A DNA stretch of 64,000 bases from Proteobacteria bacterium SG_bin9 (GCA_002083525.1 LWDM01000059.1:92188-156187); one strand, 5' to 3'. Counted from the first letter of the stretch, positions 18,465 through 27,464 are shown. Notes: generated by a model not told the origin, from the sequence alone. Translations and numbers: made by a program.

Positions 18465-19652
18465 ATGAAATCGTCAGCGGAATTCGACGTGATCGTTTAT
18501 GGCGCCAGCGGCTTCACCGGCCGCCTCGTCGCCGAATATCTCGCCCAGCGCTACGGCGTCGACAAGGACATCAAATGGGCGATGGCGGGCCGCAGCCTCG
18601 ACAAGCTGGCGCAGGTGCGCGACGAGATCGGTGCACCGAAGGAGACGCCGCTGATCGCCGCGGATGCCAGCGACGCGGCCTCGCTCGCCGCTCTCGTCAA
18701 TCGCACGCAGGCGGTGCTGACCACTGTCGGCCCCTATCAACTCTATGGCAACGAACTGGTGGCCGCCTGCGCCGCCACCGGCACCGATTATCTCGACCTC
18801 TGCGGCGAGCCGGCATGGATGCGCAAGATGATCGACGCGCACGAAGCAGCCGCAAAGAAGAGCGGCGCGCGCATCGTGTTCTCCTGCGGCTTCGATTCGA
18901 TCCCGTTCGAGCTCGGCGTCTACTTCGTACAGCAGAACGCCAAGAAGGCATGGGGCGCGATGGCGCCGCGGGTGAAAGGCCGCGTGCGCAAGATGCGCGG
19001 CACGTTCTCCGGCGGCACCGCGGCGAGCCTGAAGGCGACGCTGATGGCGGCGGCGCAGGACCCGGGCATCGTCGCGCTTTTGAAGAATCCATTCTCGCTG
19101 ACACCGGGCTTCGAAGGGCCGAAACAACCGCCCGGCAACAAGCCGCAGTTTGACGAGGACCTGCAGATGTGGAGCGCGCCGTTCGTGATGGCGGCGATCA
19201 ACACGCGCAATGTCCACCGCAGCAACGCGCTGCTCGGCTATCCCTATGGCAAGGACTTCATCTACGACGAGATGATGCTGGCCGGCCCCGGCGAGAGAGG
19301 CGAGGCCACCGCGCAGGCGATCGCAAAGGCGATGGCCGGACCGGATGCGGCGATGGGCGGCAAGAAGCCGGGCGAAGGCCCCTCCAAAGAAGAGCGCGAG
19401 ACCGGCTTTTACGACGTGCTGTTCGTCGCGACCTCGGCCGATGGCAAGCAATTGCGCGCGGCGGTCGGCGGCGACAAGGACCCGGGCTACGGCTCGACCT
19501 CGAAGATGATTTCCGAGAGCGCGATCTGCCTCGTGCGGGACGCGCGCGACGTGCCCGGCGGCATCTGGACGCCCGGAGCGGCCATGGGCGACAGACTGAT
19601 CGCACGGCTCACCGCCAACGCCGGCATGACGTTCAAGATGGAAGCGGCGTAA
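18465..19652 (+). CDS. Saccharopine dehydrogenase-like / trans-acting enoyl reductase family protein (395 aa)
   Basis: An NAD(P)-binding oxidoreductase with a Rossmann start (FDVIVYGASGFTGRLVAEYLAQRYG) and the family motifs MAGRSLDKL, TVGPYQLYGNELVAACAATGTDYLDLCGE and FSCGFDSIPFELG. The GFDSIP motif is typical of the trans-acting enoyl reductase and saccharopine reductase-like branch. ATG at 18465 has GGAGG at 18451-18455. The same frame is open far upstream but only as a shadow of the ABC ATPase gene. Substrate unknown; a lipid or acyl intermediate is possible. Confidence 0.87.
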   Translation: MKSSAEFDVIVYGASGFTGRLVAEYLAQRYGVDKDIKWAMAGRSLDKLAQVRDEIGAPKETPLIAADASDAASLAALVNRTQAVLTTVGPYQLYGNELVAACAATGTDYLDLCGEPAWMRKMIDAHEAAAKKSGARIVFSCGFDSIPFELGVYFVQQNAKKAWGAMAPRVKGRVRKMRGTFSGGTAASLKATLMAAAQDPGIVALLKNPFSLTPGFEGPKQPPGNKPQFDEDLQMWSAPFVMAAINTRNVHRSNALLGYPYGKDFIYDEMMLAGPGERGEATAQAIAKAMAGPDAAMGGKKPGEGPSKEERETGFYDVLFVATSADGKQLRAAVGGDKDPGYGSTSKMISESAICLVRDARDVPGGIWTPGAAMGDRLIARLTANAGMTFKMEAA

Positions 19653-19657
19653 AGAAC

Positions 19658-20455
19658 TTACGGGATGTACGTGAACTCGTCGGCGCAGAACGCGCCACCC
19701 TGAAACGTGTCGGCGACCACATTAGGCGCGATCTTGCGCTGCGCCGCCATCGCCGCGTCCACATGCTCTTCGGCACGGCCGACCGGCGCGTAGCCGAGCT
19801 CACGCGCTCGCGTGTTGTCCCACCACGCGCGCTCGTTGTCGGACATGCCGTAGACGATCTCGTAGACGAGACCCGGCCGCTCGAGACCGATCCGGATCAG
19901 CGAGACCAGATCCTCGGGCTTCAGCCAGATCGCAAGCCGTCGCTCGTCAACCGGCTGATCGTCGACATTGCCAATGCGGATGCACAATGCACCAAGGCTG
20001 TGCTTGTAGGCATAGAGCGCCGCCAGCGCCTCACCGAACGCCTTGCTGACGCCGTAGCGCGTATCGGGAAGCACGTGTTCATCGACACCAATTGTCTTCG
20101 AGCGTGAATAGAAGCCGACCACGTGGTTGGATGATGCGAACACGATGCGCCGGACGTGCGCAAGCCGCGCCGCCTCGAACACGTTGTAGCAGCCGATGAT
20201 GTTGGCGTTGAGGATCGCGTCCCACGGACCTTCCACCGAATAACCGCCGAGATGGACGATGCCCTCGACGCCATCCATCAGTCTTTGCACGGCGGCAAGG
20301 TCAGCGAGATCGACTTGAATGAACGTCTCGTCCGCGGCGAGATCGGCCGGCGGACGAATATCGCTGAGGATCAGCTCGCCATAGAGCGGCTTCAGCAGCT
20401 GGCGCAACCGCGTGCCGATGCCGCCGCTTGCGCCGGTGAGCAAAACGCGCCGCAT
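19658..20455 (-). CDS. udh: Uronate dehydrogenase-like NAD-dependent epimerase/dehydratase
   Basis: 265-residue short-chain dehydrogenase. The NAD site is LLTGASGGIGTRLRQLL, the catalytic YxxxK is in RYGVSKAFGEALAALY, and the segment FASSNHVVGFYSRSK closely matches uronate dehydrogenases, which oxidise galacturonate or glucuronate to the aldaro-lactone. The family length of ~265 fits. It is immediately followed upstream, two bases away on the same strand, by a FadR-type regulator, with TRAP transporter genes divergent. This supports a hexuronate or aldarate role. The NAD-dependent epimerase fold alone would be less specific. Confidence 0.82.
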   Translation of the reverse strand: MRRVLLTGASGGIGTRLRQLLKPLYGELILSDIRPPADLAADETFIQVDLADLAAVQRLMDGVEGIVHLGGYSVEGPWDAILNANIIGCYNVFEAARLAHVRRIVFASSNHVVGFYSRSKTIGVDEHVLPDTRYGVSKAFGEALAALYAYKHSLGALCIRIGNVDDQPVDERRLAIWLKPEDLVSLIRIGLERPGLVYEIVYGMSDNERAWWDNTRARELGYAPVGRAEEHVDAAMAAQRKIAPNVVADTFQGGAFCADEFTYIP

Positions 20456-20457
20456 GG

Positions 20458-21252
20458 CTACGACCGTGCCGCTTTGCTGTTGTTTGCGAGCGGCGTCCCG
20501 AGCCGCCGGTAGCGCTCGCGGCCGTTGACGAGATGCAGCCGCATGGCGGCGCGGGCCTTGTCCGGCGACCGCAGTTCGATCGCGGCCAGAATCGTGTCGT
20601 GCTCGCCCGCGACCTTTTTCATGTAGGACAGATCGTCGTCGAGGCGAATGCTCTGCCGCGGAATGATCAGCCCGCCGAGATATTCGAGAAATCCGATGAA
20701 GCGCTGATTGTGGGTCGCGACTGCAATGGCGCGGTGGAAGTCGAAATCCTCCTGAACGGCGCGGTCGTCGCGCCGGGCTGCCTTGCTAAAGACGGCTGCG
20801 GCCTGACGGATTGCCTTCAGTTCGGCGGCGCTCGCGCGCTCGCTGGCGATCGCCGCGCTTTCCATCTCCACCGCGGTGCGCAATTCGAGCAGTTCGATGA
20901 CGCCCTGCAGCGACCCCAGCCCGTCCGGATTGATCGCGTACGGCTGCTGCGCCGGATCGGAACTGACGAACGCGCCGGCCCCCTGCCGCGTCACCACGAG
21001 ACCGCGCGCCCGCAGCGCCGAGATCGCCTCCCGCACCACGGTGCGGCTGACGCCCATGGCGATCATCATTTCCTGCTCGGTCGGAAGCTTCGTTCCGGCG
21101 GGCAGTTTGCCGGAACCGATCTGGTCGGCGATGCGCTCGACCACTTCCTCGGTGCGCCGCCGCGCCGGATTGAGCGGACGCAGCAGACCGCGCGGCGCGG
21201 CAATTGCGCCTTTGGTCTTACGCAGCAAGCTTGACGCTCGTTGTCCGGTCAT
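20458..21252 (-). CDS. FadR/GntR-family transcriptional regulator (264 aa)
   Basis: N-terminal winged helix (RRTEEVVERIADQIGSGKLPAGTKLPTEQEMMIAMGVSRTVVREAISALRARGLVVTRQGAGAFV), with the GntR signature. A C-terminal FCD effector domain follows; its metal/ligand positions are seen in DFDFHRAIAVATHNQRF and AGEHDTILAAIELRSPDKARAAMRLHL. It likely senses a sugar acid and represses the divergent TRAP operon and itself with udh. I start it at ATG 21252; the frame continues much further upstream but that is antisense to the TRAP genes. No clear ribosome-binding site is seen at this start. Confidence 0.88.
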   Translation of the reverse strand: MTGQRASSLLRKTKGAIAAPRGLLRPLNPARRRTEEVVERIADQIGSGKLPAGTKLPTEQEMMIAMGVSRTVVREAISALRARGLVVTRQGAGAFVSSDPAQQPYAINPDGLGSLQGVIELLELRTAVEMESAAIASERASAAELKAIRQAAAVFSKAARRDDRAVQEDFDFHRAIAVATHNQRFIGFLEYLGGLIIPRQSIRLDDDLSYMKKVAGEHDTILAAIELRSPDKARAAMRLHLVNGRERYRRLGTPLANNSKAARS

Positions 21253-21360
21253 CGTACAAATTTTGCTAACACCGCCAACGCGCGGGAGCAAGACGTTTCG
21301 AAGCTTGCTCGCAACAAGGCTGCGATCAACGCGGCTCCAAAGAAACAACGGGAGGACGTC

Positions 21361-22350
21361 ATGACCTATTCGGTGCGCCGGCTGCCGCTGGCGATTGCAA
21401 CGCTTGCGGCTCTCGCCGCTTTCGCTTCGCCCGCCACGGCACAGACCAAGCTGAAGTGGGCGCACGTCTACGAAGTCTCCGAGCCGTATCACTCCGAAGC
21501 GCTGTGGGCCGCTGAAGAGATCAAGAAGCGCACCGGCGGCCGCTTCGAGATCGGCGTGTTCCCTGCGTCGCAACTCGGCAATGAGAACCAGATCAACGAA
21601 GGTCTCGGCCTCGGCACCGTCGACATCATCTACACCGGCACGTCGTTCGCCGGCTCGATCCACAAGCCGCTGTCGATTTCCGGCGCGCCGTTCATGTTCC
21701 GCGACTTCGATCACTGGAAGGCCTATCGCGGCAGCCCGCTGTTCCGCGATATCGCCAAGGGCTACGAGGACAAGACCAAGCACAAGATCGTCGCCTTCAC
21801 CTACTACGGCGAGCGCATGGTCACCGCCAACAAGGAGATCAAGAAGCCGGACGACATGAAGGGCATGAAGCTGCGCGTGCCGCCCGCCCCGCTGTATCTC
21901 ATGCTGGCGAAGTCGGTCGGCGCCAACGCGACACCGATCGCATTCGCGGAAGTTTATCTCGCGCTTCAGCAGGGCACGGTCGACGGCCAGGAAAATCCGC
22001 TGCCGACCATCATGGCCAAGAAGTTCTACGAAGTGCAGAGCCACATCATGTTGACCGGCCACATCGCCGAGTCGCTGCTGACGATCGTCGGCAACGGCGT
22101 CTGGGCCAAGCTTTCCGACGCGGACAAGAAGCTGTTCGAGGAAGTGCTGATGCAGGCTGCCGCCAAGGCATCGGACCAAATCCGCGCTTCGGAACAGAAG
22201 ACCGCCGATGAGCTGCGTAAGCTCGGCAAGACCGTGGTCGAGGTCGACCGGGCCGCATTCCGCGAGGCGGCGATGAAGCTGCATAACGACCCGAGCGCCG
22301 GCGCCGGCTGGTCGAAGGCCGAGTACGACGCCTTCCAGGCGCTGAAGTAG
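21361..22350 (+). CDS. dctP: TRAP transporter substrate-binding protein DctP (329 aa)
   Basis: Periplasmic solute receptor of a tripartite ATP-independent transporter. Signal peptide (LPLAIATLAALAAFASPATAQ), then the DctP fold: LKWAHVYEVSEPYHSEALWAAEEIKKRTGGRFEIGVFPASQLG, MKGMKLRVPPAPLYLMLAKSVGANATPIAFAEVYLALQQGTVDGQENPLPTI. The arginine in MKLRVPP is the conserved carboxylate-binding residue, so the ligand is an organic or sugar acid. GGGAGG precedes ATG. First gene of dctPQM, divergent from the FadR-type regulator. Confidence 0.93.
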   Translation: MTYSVRRLPLAIATLAALAAFASPATAQTKLKWAHVYEVSEPYHSEALWAAEEIKKRTGGRFEIGVFPASQLGNENQINEGLGLGTVDIIYTGTSFAGSIHKPLSISGAPFMFRDFDHWKAYRGSPLFRDIAKGYEDKTKHKIVAFTYYGERMVTANKEIKKPDDMKGMKLRVPPAPLYLMLAKSVGANATPIAFAEVYLALQQGTVDGQENPLPTIMAKKFYEVQSHIMLTGHIAESLLTIVGNGVWAKLSDADKKLFEEVLMQAAAKASDQIRASEQKTADELRKLGKTVVEVDRAAFREAAMKLHNDPSAGAGWSKAEYDAFQALK

Positions 22351-22358
22351 TCCCTGCC

Positions 22359-22391
22359 GCGTCGGCTGCGCCTGGCGCAGCCGACGCTCTT
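22359..22391 (+). terminator. Attenuator hairpin between dctP and dctQ
   Basis: Perfect 12-bp stem GCGTCGGCTGCG/CGCAGCCGACGC with the 5-base loop CCTGG, followed by TCTTTT. It lies immediately after the binding-protein stop and before the small permease. This is the usual place for partial termination or 3' stabilisation that keeps the binding protein in excess. Confidence 0.82.
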
Positions 22392-22416
22392 TTCCCTGAT
22401 ACACGCGGAGTTCGCC

Positions 22417-22974
22417 GTGTCCCAAGGCTCGCCTCCGGATCATCCGGAACGCCTGATCGTCGTCCATGACGAAGAGGTGACGATCGAACATCATCCGGAA
22501 GACTGGATTGCCTTTGTCCTTTTCTGGGCGCTGGCCTTCATCGTCTTTCTGCAGTTCTTCACGCGCTACATTCTCAACGACAGTCTCGCGTGGACCGAGG
22601 AAATCGCCCGCTACGGGTTGATGTGCCTTGCCTTCATCGGCGGCGCCGTCGTCACGCGGAAGAAGGGACAGATCGCGGTCGAGCTCGTCTCGAACCTGAT
22701 GAAACCCGGACCCAGCCGCGCGATGCTGCTGGCTGCGGTCGATTTCGTGACGCTCGGCTTCCTGGGTCTGCTCGCCTACTTCTCCGTCACCATCACCGAG
22801 CGGATGCACTTTCAGCGCATGACGGTGTTCGATCTGCCGATGAGCCTTGTCTATGGCGGCGTCGGCCTCGGCTGCTTCCTGATGTTTGCGCGGCAGATCT
22901 GGGTGGTTTGGCAGAACTACAAGCAGGGCTGGCGCAGGCCGCACGAACTGGCTGAACAGATCAAGGCAGATTGA
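22417..22974 (+). CDS. dctQ: TRAP transporter small permease DctQ (185 aa)
   Basis: Small membrane subunit with four helices: WIAFVLFWALAFIVFLQFFTRYIL, YGLMCLAFIGGAVV, MLLAAVDFVTLGFLGLLAYFSVTI and SLVYGGVGLGCFLMFARQIWVVW. The motif NDSLAWTEEIARYGLMCLAFIGGAVVTRKKGQIAVE is the family hallmark. Start is GTG at 22417 with a CGGAG site. The long cytoplasmic N-terminal tail (~28 residues) is a little unusual. It lies 12 bases before dctM. Confidence 0.92.
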   Translation: MSQGSPPDHPERLIVVHDEEVTIEHHPEDWIAFVLFWALAFIVFLQFFTRYILNDSLAWTEEIARYGLMCLAFIGGAVVTRKKGQIAVELVSNLMKPGPSRAMLLAAVDFVTLGFLGLLAYFSVTITERMHFQRMTVFDLPMSLVYGGVGLGCFLMFARQIWVVWQNYKQGWRRPHELAEQIKAD

Positions 22975-22986
22975 GCAGGTTCTCTC

Positions 22987-24267
22987 ATGGCAATTGTGGT
23001 TTTCCTGTTTCTGCTCGTTCTGCTTGCCGGCATCCCGGTTTTCATCGCGCTCGCGGGTTCGTCGCTGATCTACACCCACTTCATCGCCGGAATCCCCGAC
23101 TTCGTCATTCTGCATCGCATGGCCGGCGGCCTCGACAGCTTCCCGCTGCTCGCGGTACCGTTTTTCATTCTCGCCGGCAACCTGATGAATTCGGCCGGCA
23201 TCACCAATCGCATCTATGACTTCGCGGTCGCGACCTGCGGCTGGATGCGCGGCGGCCTCGCACACGTGAACATCTTCGGTTCGGTGATCTTCGCCGGCAT
23301 GTCCGGCACGGCCATCGCCGACGCCGCAGGTCTCGGCACCATCGAGATCAAGGCCATGAAGGATCATGGCTACACGACGGAGTTTGCCGTCGGCGTCACC
23401 GCGGCCTCCGCGACGCTCGGGCCGATCATCCCGCCATCGCTGCCGTTCGTGATCTACGGCATGATGGGCAACGTCTCGATCGGCGCGCTCTTCCTCGGCG
23501 GTTTCATTCCCGGCATCGTCATGACCGCCTTCATGATGGCCTACGCCTGGTACTGCGCACGCAAATACAACATGGGCCCCGATCAGGCATTTAGCTGGTC
23601 AGTCCTCGGCCGCACGTTTATCGCGGCATTGCCGGCGCTGTTCACGCCGGCGCTGATCATCGGCGGCATGACCTTCGGCTGGTTCACGCCGACGGAGGCT
23701 GCAATCGCCGCCTGCACGTGGGCGCTGATCCTCGGCACGATCCTCTACCGCTCGATGAGCCTGAAGCAGTTCTACAAGGTGTCGATGGACACCATCGAGA
23801 CCACGGCAGGCGTTCTGTTGATCGTTGCCGCCGCATCGCTATTCGGCTGGGTGCTGACGACAACGCAGCTCACCGAGAAGGCGGCGGAAGCGCTGCTGCA
23901 ACTGACCAACAATCGTTACGTCATCCTGTTGCTGACCAACATCCTGTTGCTGGTCGTCGGCTGCTTCCTCGAACCGATCGCGTCGATCAGCATCCTCGTG
24001 CCGATTCTGATGCCGATCATCCTGAAGGTCGGCATCGATCCGGTTCACTTCGGCGTCATGATGACGCTGAACCTGATGATCGGCCTGTTGCATCCGCCGC
24101 TCGGCATGGTGCTGTTCGTGCTGTCGCGGATCGCCAAACTGTCGATCGAGCGAACCACGATGGCCATCGTGCCATGGCTGATCCCGCTCCTGCTGTCGCT
24201 GGTCGCGATTACGCTGATCCCCGAGTTGACGCTCTGGTTGCCGCGTCAGGCCGGTCTGGTGAAATAA
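22987..24267 (+). CDS. dctM: TRAP transporter large permease DctM (426 aa)
   Basis: The 12-helix ion-coupled permease subunit. Family motifs include PVFIALAGSSLIY, FFILAGNLMNSAGIT, FGSVIFAGMSGTAIADAAGLGTIEIKAM, LGPIIPPSLPFVIYG and the C-terminal LEPIASISILVPILMPII and LHPPLGMVLFVLSRIA. Length is normal. It is translationally close to dctQ and is the last gene of the TRAP operon; a paired-hairpin element starts 20 bases downstream. Confidence 0.94.
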   Translation: MAIVVFLFLLVLLAGIPVFIALAGSSLIYTHFIAGIPDFVILHRMAGGLDSFPLLAVPFFILAGNLMNSAGITNRIYDFAVATCGWMRGGLAHVNIFGSVIFAGMSGTAIADAAGLGTIEIKAMKDHGYTTEFAVGVTAASATLGPIIPPSLPFVIYGMMGNVSIGALFLGGFIPGIVMTAFMMAYAWYCARKYNMGPDQAFSWSVLGRTFIAALPALFTPALIIGGMTFGWFTPTEAAIAACTWALILGTILYRSMSLKQFYKVSMDTIETTAGVLLIVAAASLFGWVLTTTQLTEKAAEALLQLTNNRYVILLLTNILLLVVGCFLEPIASISILVPILMPIILKVGIDPVHFGVMMTLNLMIGLLHPPLGMVLFVLSRIAKLSIERTTMAIVPWLIPLLLSLVAITLIPELTLWLPRQAGLVK

Positions 24268-24287
24268 CGCCGTCCATCACCTGCAGC

Positions 24288-24452
24288 AAGTGGAGTGGAT
24301 TTGACATTCGCCACCACTTGCAGCGACTTTGCTATGCGAATGTCAAATCCAAACTCCACTTGAAAATGATAATTGCTGATGGTCCTTTTGATTCCAACAT
24401 TTGCAAAGAAAGTCGCGGAAACGGGATGCAAATGTTAGAATCGGACCATCAG
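24288..24452. repeat. Paired bulged-hairpin element A (loops complementary)
   Basis: Two tandem imperfect hairpins. Hairpin 1 pairs 24288-24311 with 24336-24361 (24 bp, a 2-base bulge TT on the right arm). Hairpin 2 pairs 24376-24405 with 24427-24452 (25 of 26 positions plus a 4-base bulge TTTT on the left arm, ten bases in). The linker 24362-24375 is A-rich. Loop 1 contains GCGACTTT (24323-24330), the exact complement of AAAGTCGC (24409-24416) in loop 2. The AT-rich stems stand out from the surrounding genes. The same architecture recurs at 44960-45126. Unknown function: structured RNA, non-autonomous mobile repeat, or elaborate terminator of the TRAP operon. Confidence 0.75.
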
Positions 24453-24471
24453 CGTCATTGAATTAGCTCGG

Positions 24472-24495
24472 AGCGCCCGTCATTGTTGACGGGCG
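24472..24495. terminator. Hairpin after element A
   Basis: Perfect 10-bp inverted repeat GCGCCCGTCA/TGACGGGCGC with loop TTGT, lying between element A and the next gene. No T-run follows, so if it terminates transcription it would not be a classic intrinsic terminator. Confidence 0.5.
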
Positions 24496-24564
24496 CTGTC
24501 AGTATCGGCGCCCATAATCGTGCCGCGTCCTCAGACGCGCACCAATAAGAAGCCGGGAGCCGAG

Positions 24565-25854
24565 ATGCGCCTTCCTTTCTTTTACGGCTGGATTGTCGTC
24601 GCCGTCACCTTCGTCAGCATGGGCATCGGCGTGAACGCGCGAACCTCGTTCTCGCTGCTGTTCGTGCCGATCGTTGACGAGTTCGGCTGGCCGCGCGGCC
24701 TCACCGCCGGCGCTTTCTCCTTCGGCTTTATCGTATCCGCCTTCATGGGCCCGATGATCGGCCGCCTGATGGACAAGACCGGGCCGCGCACGGTGATGGA
24801 GCTCGGCACGGTTCTGATGGGCGCAGGTCTCCTGCTTGCGCCGCTGACCACGCAGCCATGGCACCTCTATCTCACCATCGGCGTGCTGGTCGGCATCGGC
24901 AGCATTTGTCTCGGCTACTCCGGCCAATCACTGTTCCTGCCGAACTGGTTCGTGCGCAAGCGCGGCCTCGCCGTCGGCATTGCATTCGCCGGTGTCGGCA
25001 TCGGCTCGATCACGCTACTGCCGTGGATGCAAAAGCTGATCGAGCAGGTCGGCTGGCGCGACGCCAGCTGGACGCTCGGCATCATCGTTCTTGTCGTGCT
25101 GGTACCAATCAACCTTCTGCTGCGCAAACGCCCGGAGGATATCGGCCTCCTGCCCGACGGCGAGAAGACCGCAGCGTCAGCGGCTGCGCAGGCGTCGAAT
25201 GTGGTGGATCCGGTTTGGGTCGCAATCGACTGGACCTTGGCGCGCGCGCTGCGCACGTCGCGCTTCTGGTGGATTTGCTTCGGCTACTTCTGCGGATTGT
25301 ACGTCTGGTACGCCGTCCAGATTCATCAAACGAAGTATCTGCGCGAGATCGGCTTCGATGCAACGTTCGCGGCCTGGGCGCTCGGCCTCGTCAGCCTCGT
25401 CGGCATTCCCGGACAAATTCTGCTCGGCCATCTGTCCGATCGCCTCGGGCGCGAGGCGATCTGGGCCATCAGCAATTTGGGCTTCGTGATCTGCTATCTC
25501 GCGCTGATCGCGCTGCAGTTCCAGCCGTCACCGCTGCTGCTGTATGTGATGGTGATTTCGCAAGGCTTTCTCGGCTATGGCCTGACGTCGGTGATGGGCG
25601 CAGTCGTGCTCGAAATTTTTCAGGGTAAACACTACGGCAGCATCTTTGGTACGATCATGCTGGCCGCACTCGCCGGCGGTGCTGCCGGTCCGTGGCTGAC
25701 CGGTGCGCTCTATGACTGGCTCGGCAACTACACGGTCGCCTTCTGGATCGGCGTCGCAGCGAGCCTCTTGTCCGCCCTCTCGATCTACATGGCGGCACCA
25801 GGCAAGGTGCGCGCAGTTGCCGGCAAGGTCGCGCAGCTGAATGCCGCAAAGTAG
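24565..25854 (+). CDS. MFS transporter (429 aa)
   Basis: A 12-helix secondary carrier of the oxalate/formate antiporter-like branch. It begins LPFFYGWIVVAVTFVSMGIGVNARTSFSLLFVPIVDEFGW and carries the motif GPMIGRLMDKTGPRTVM in loop 2-3 and GHLSDRLGREAIWAISN in loop 8-9. ATG at 24565 has GGGAG at good spacing; an upstream in-frame ATG (24520) lacks one. It precedes an amidase gene by 75 bases and could carry the amide or acid handled by that enzyme. Substrate unknown. Confidence 0.88.
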   Translation: MRLPFFYGWIVVAVTFVSMGIGVNARTSFSLLFVPIVDEFGWPRGLTAGAFSFGFIVSAFMGPMIGRLMDKTGPRTVMELGTVLMGAGLLLAPLTTQPWHLYLTIGVLVGIGSICLGYSGQSLFLPNWFVRKRGLAVGIAFAGVGIGSITLLPWMQKLIEQVGWRDASWTLGIIVLVVLVPINLLLRKRPEDIGLLPDGEKTAASAAAQASNVVDPVWVAIDWTLARALRTSRFWWICFGYFCGLYVWYAVQIHQTKYLREIGFDATFAAWALGLVSLVGIPGQILLGHLSDRLGREAIWAISNLGFVICYLALIALQFQPSPLLLYVMVISQGFLGYGLTSVMGAVVLEIFQGKHYGSIFGTIMLAALAGGAAGPWLTGALYDWLGNYTVAFWIGVAASLLSALSIYMAAPGKVRAVAGKVAQLNAAK

Positions 25855-25929
25855 ACCGGCTAGCGCACAGCGTTGACGTTTCTCACCGCGGATGGTCAGC
25901 TTCGCGCCGACTGCCGGGAGAGAAACACG

Positions 25930-27348
25930 ATGAAGGACTACGGACATTACGATGGCCTCGGCCTCGCTCAGCTGGTGAGAACCAAACAGGTCAGCGCTGC
26001 AGAGTTGCTGGATGAAGCGATCGCACGCACCGAAGCCATCGATCCGAAAATCAACGCGGTCACGGTCAAGCATTACGACTACGCCAAACAGCAGATCGCC
26101 AAGGGCCTCCCCGACGGCCCGTTCACCGGCGTTCCGTTCCTGATCAAGGATCTGAACTGGATCGCAGGTGCGCGCACGACATCCGGAGCAACGCTGTTCA
26201 AGGATTTCGTTGCGCCAAGCGACCACACCATGGTCGAACGATTTCGTGCGGCGGGCGTCACCCTCTTCGGCAAGAGCGCGACACCGGAATTCGGCCTCAT
26301 GCCGACGACCGAGACGCGGCTGTTTGGGCCGACGCGCAATCCCTGGAATCTCGATCATTCCTCCGGCGGTTCGTCGGGCGGCGCGGGCGCATCCGTCGCG
26401 GCGCGTATTCTCCCGGTCGCGCATGCCACCGACGGCGGCGGCTCGATCCGCATTCCGGCGTCCGCCTGCGGCGTGTTCGGACTGAAGCCGACGCGCGCAC
26501 GCACCCCCTTCGGACCGGAACGCGGTGAAGGCTGGGGCGGCTTCTCGATCGGCCATGTGGTCAGCATCAGCGTGCGCGACAGCGCGGCGATGCTCGACGC
26601 CACGCACGGCCCGGAAACATCGAGCCCGTATCAGGTCGAACGGCCGGAGCGTCCTTTTCTTGAAGAGGTCGGCCGCGATCCGGGCAAACTGCGCATCGCC
26701 TTCACCGACCGCTCGACCTTCGGCGATGCCATCGATCCGGAGATTACCGCGGCGGTTCGCGATGCTGCCGCGATGCTCGGCAAACTCGGCCATCATGTCG
26801 AGGAGGCCGCACCCAAATTGCCGCAGGATCCCGCACGCACCATTGCAACGATCGTCGCATCCAACACCGCGCTGATCGTCCGCCTCACCGAGCAGAAACT
26901 CGGACGCGCCATCACCGATCAGGATTTCGAACGGCTGACGCTGGCGAATGCCGTCAACGGCAACAAGGTGTCCGGGACGGACTATGTCGAGGCGCAGCTG
27001 CATGCGTTCCAGATTGCGCGCGCGGCCAACGAATTCATGACGCAGTACGACGTCTTCCTGTCGCCGACACTCTGCATGCAGCCGCTCAAGATCGGCGAGA
27101 TCAACACCATGGCCGACGAACTTGGGCCGATCGGTCCGCTGATCCGCCGCTATATCCCCGGCACCAACATGGCGAACATGTCCGGCCAGCCGTCGATGTC
27201 GGTCCCGCTGGCGTGGAGCAAGTCGGGCCTGCCGCTCGGCATGATGTTCACCGCGCGCTTCGGCGACGAGGCAACGCTGTTTCGCCTGGCGGCCCAGCTC
27301 GAACAAGCGCGGCCGTGGAAGGACCGCAAGCCGCCGGTTTGCGCCTGA
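25930..27348 (+). CDS. Amidase signature family enzyme (472 aa)
   Basis: An amidohydrolase using the Ser-cisSer-Lys triad. The lysine is in GVPFLIKDLN, the glycine/serine-rich signature is SSGGSSGGAGASVAARILPVAHATDGGGSIRIPASACGVFGLKP, and the nucleophilic serine is in the DGGGSIR segment. Length is standard. ATG at 25930 has GGGAGAG upstream, better than the earlier in-frame start at 25873. The enzyme hydrolyses an unidentified amide, possibly imported by the neighbouring carrier. GatA is unlikely because no gatB or gatC is near. Confidence 0.9.
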   Translation: MKDYGHYDGLGLAQLVRTKQVSAAELLDEAIARTEAIDPKINAVTVKHYDYAKQQIAKGLPDGPFTGVPFLIKDLNWIAGARTTSGATLFKDFVAPSDHTMVERFRAAGVTLFGKSATPEFGLMPTTETRLFGPTRNPWNLDHSSGGSSGGAGASVAARILPVAHATDGGGSIRIPASACGVFGLKPTRARTPFGPERGEGWGGFSIGHVVSISVRDSAAMLDATHGPETSSPYQVERPERPFLEEVGRDPGKLRIAFTDRSTFGDAIDPEITAAVRDAAAMLGKLGHHVEEAAPKLPQDPARTIATIVASNTALIVRLTEQKLGRAITDQDFERLTLANAVNGNKVSGTDYVEAQLHAFQIARAANEFMTQYDVFLSPTLCMQPLKIGEINTMADELGPIGPLIRRYIPGTNMANMSGQPSMSVPLAWSKSGLPLGMMFTARFGDEATLFRLAAQLEQARPWKDRKPPVCA

Positions 27349-27464
27349 TTCCGCTGCGGCGCCTGTCGTCGCAGGGCCGGAAAGCCAATTGAAATTTCGC
27401 GAATTTTCGCCAAGGCTGTTCCGCAAGAGCCGCAGACATCCTCATGCGGCCAGGGAGGGAACAG

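Noticed and set aside
21253..23367. N-terminal extension of the FadR-type regulator by ~700 codons
   Set aside because: It runs antisense to dctP and dctQ; the regulator's normal domains begin just after 21252.
24288..24452. CRISPR array
   Set aside because: There are only two hairpins with different sequences, no equal repeats and spacers, and no cas genes.
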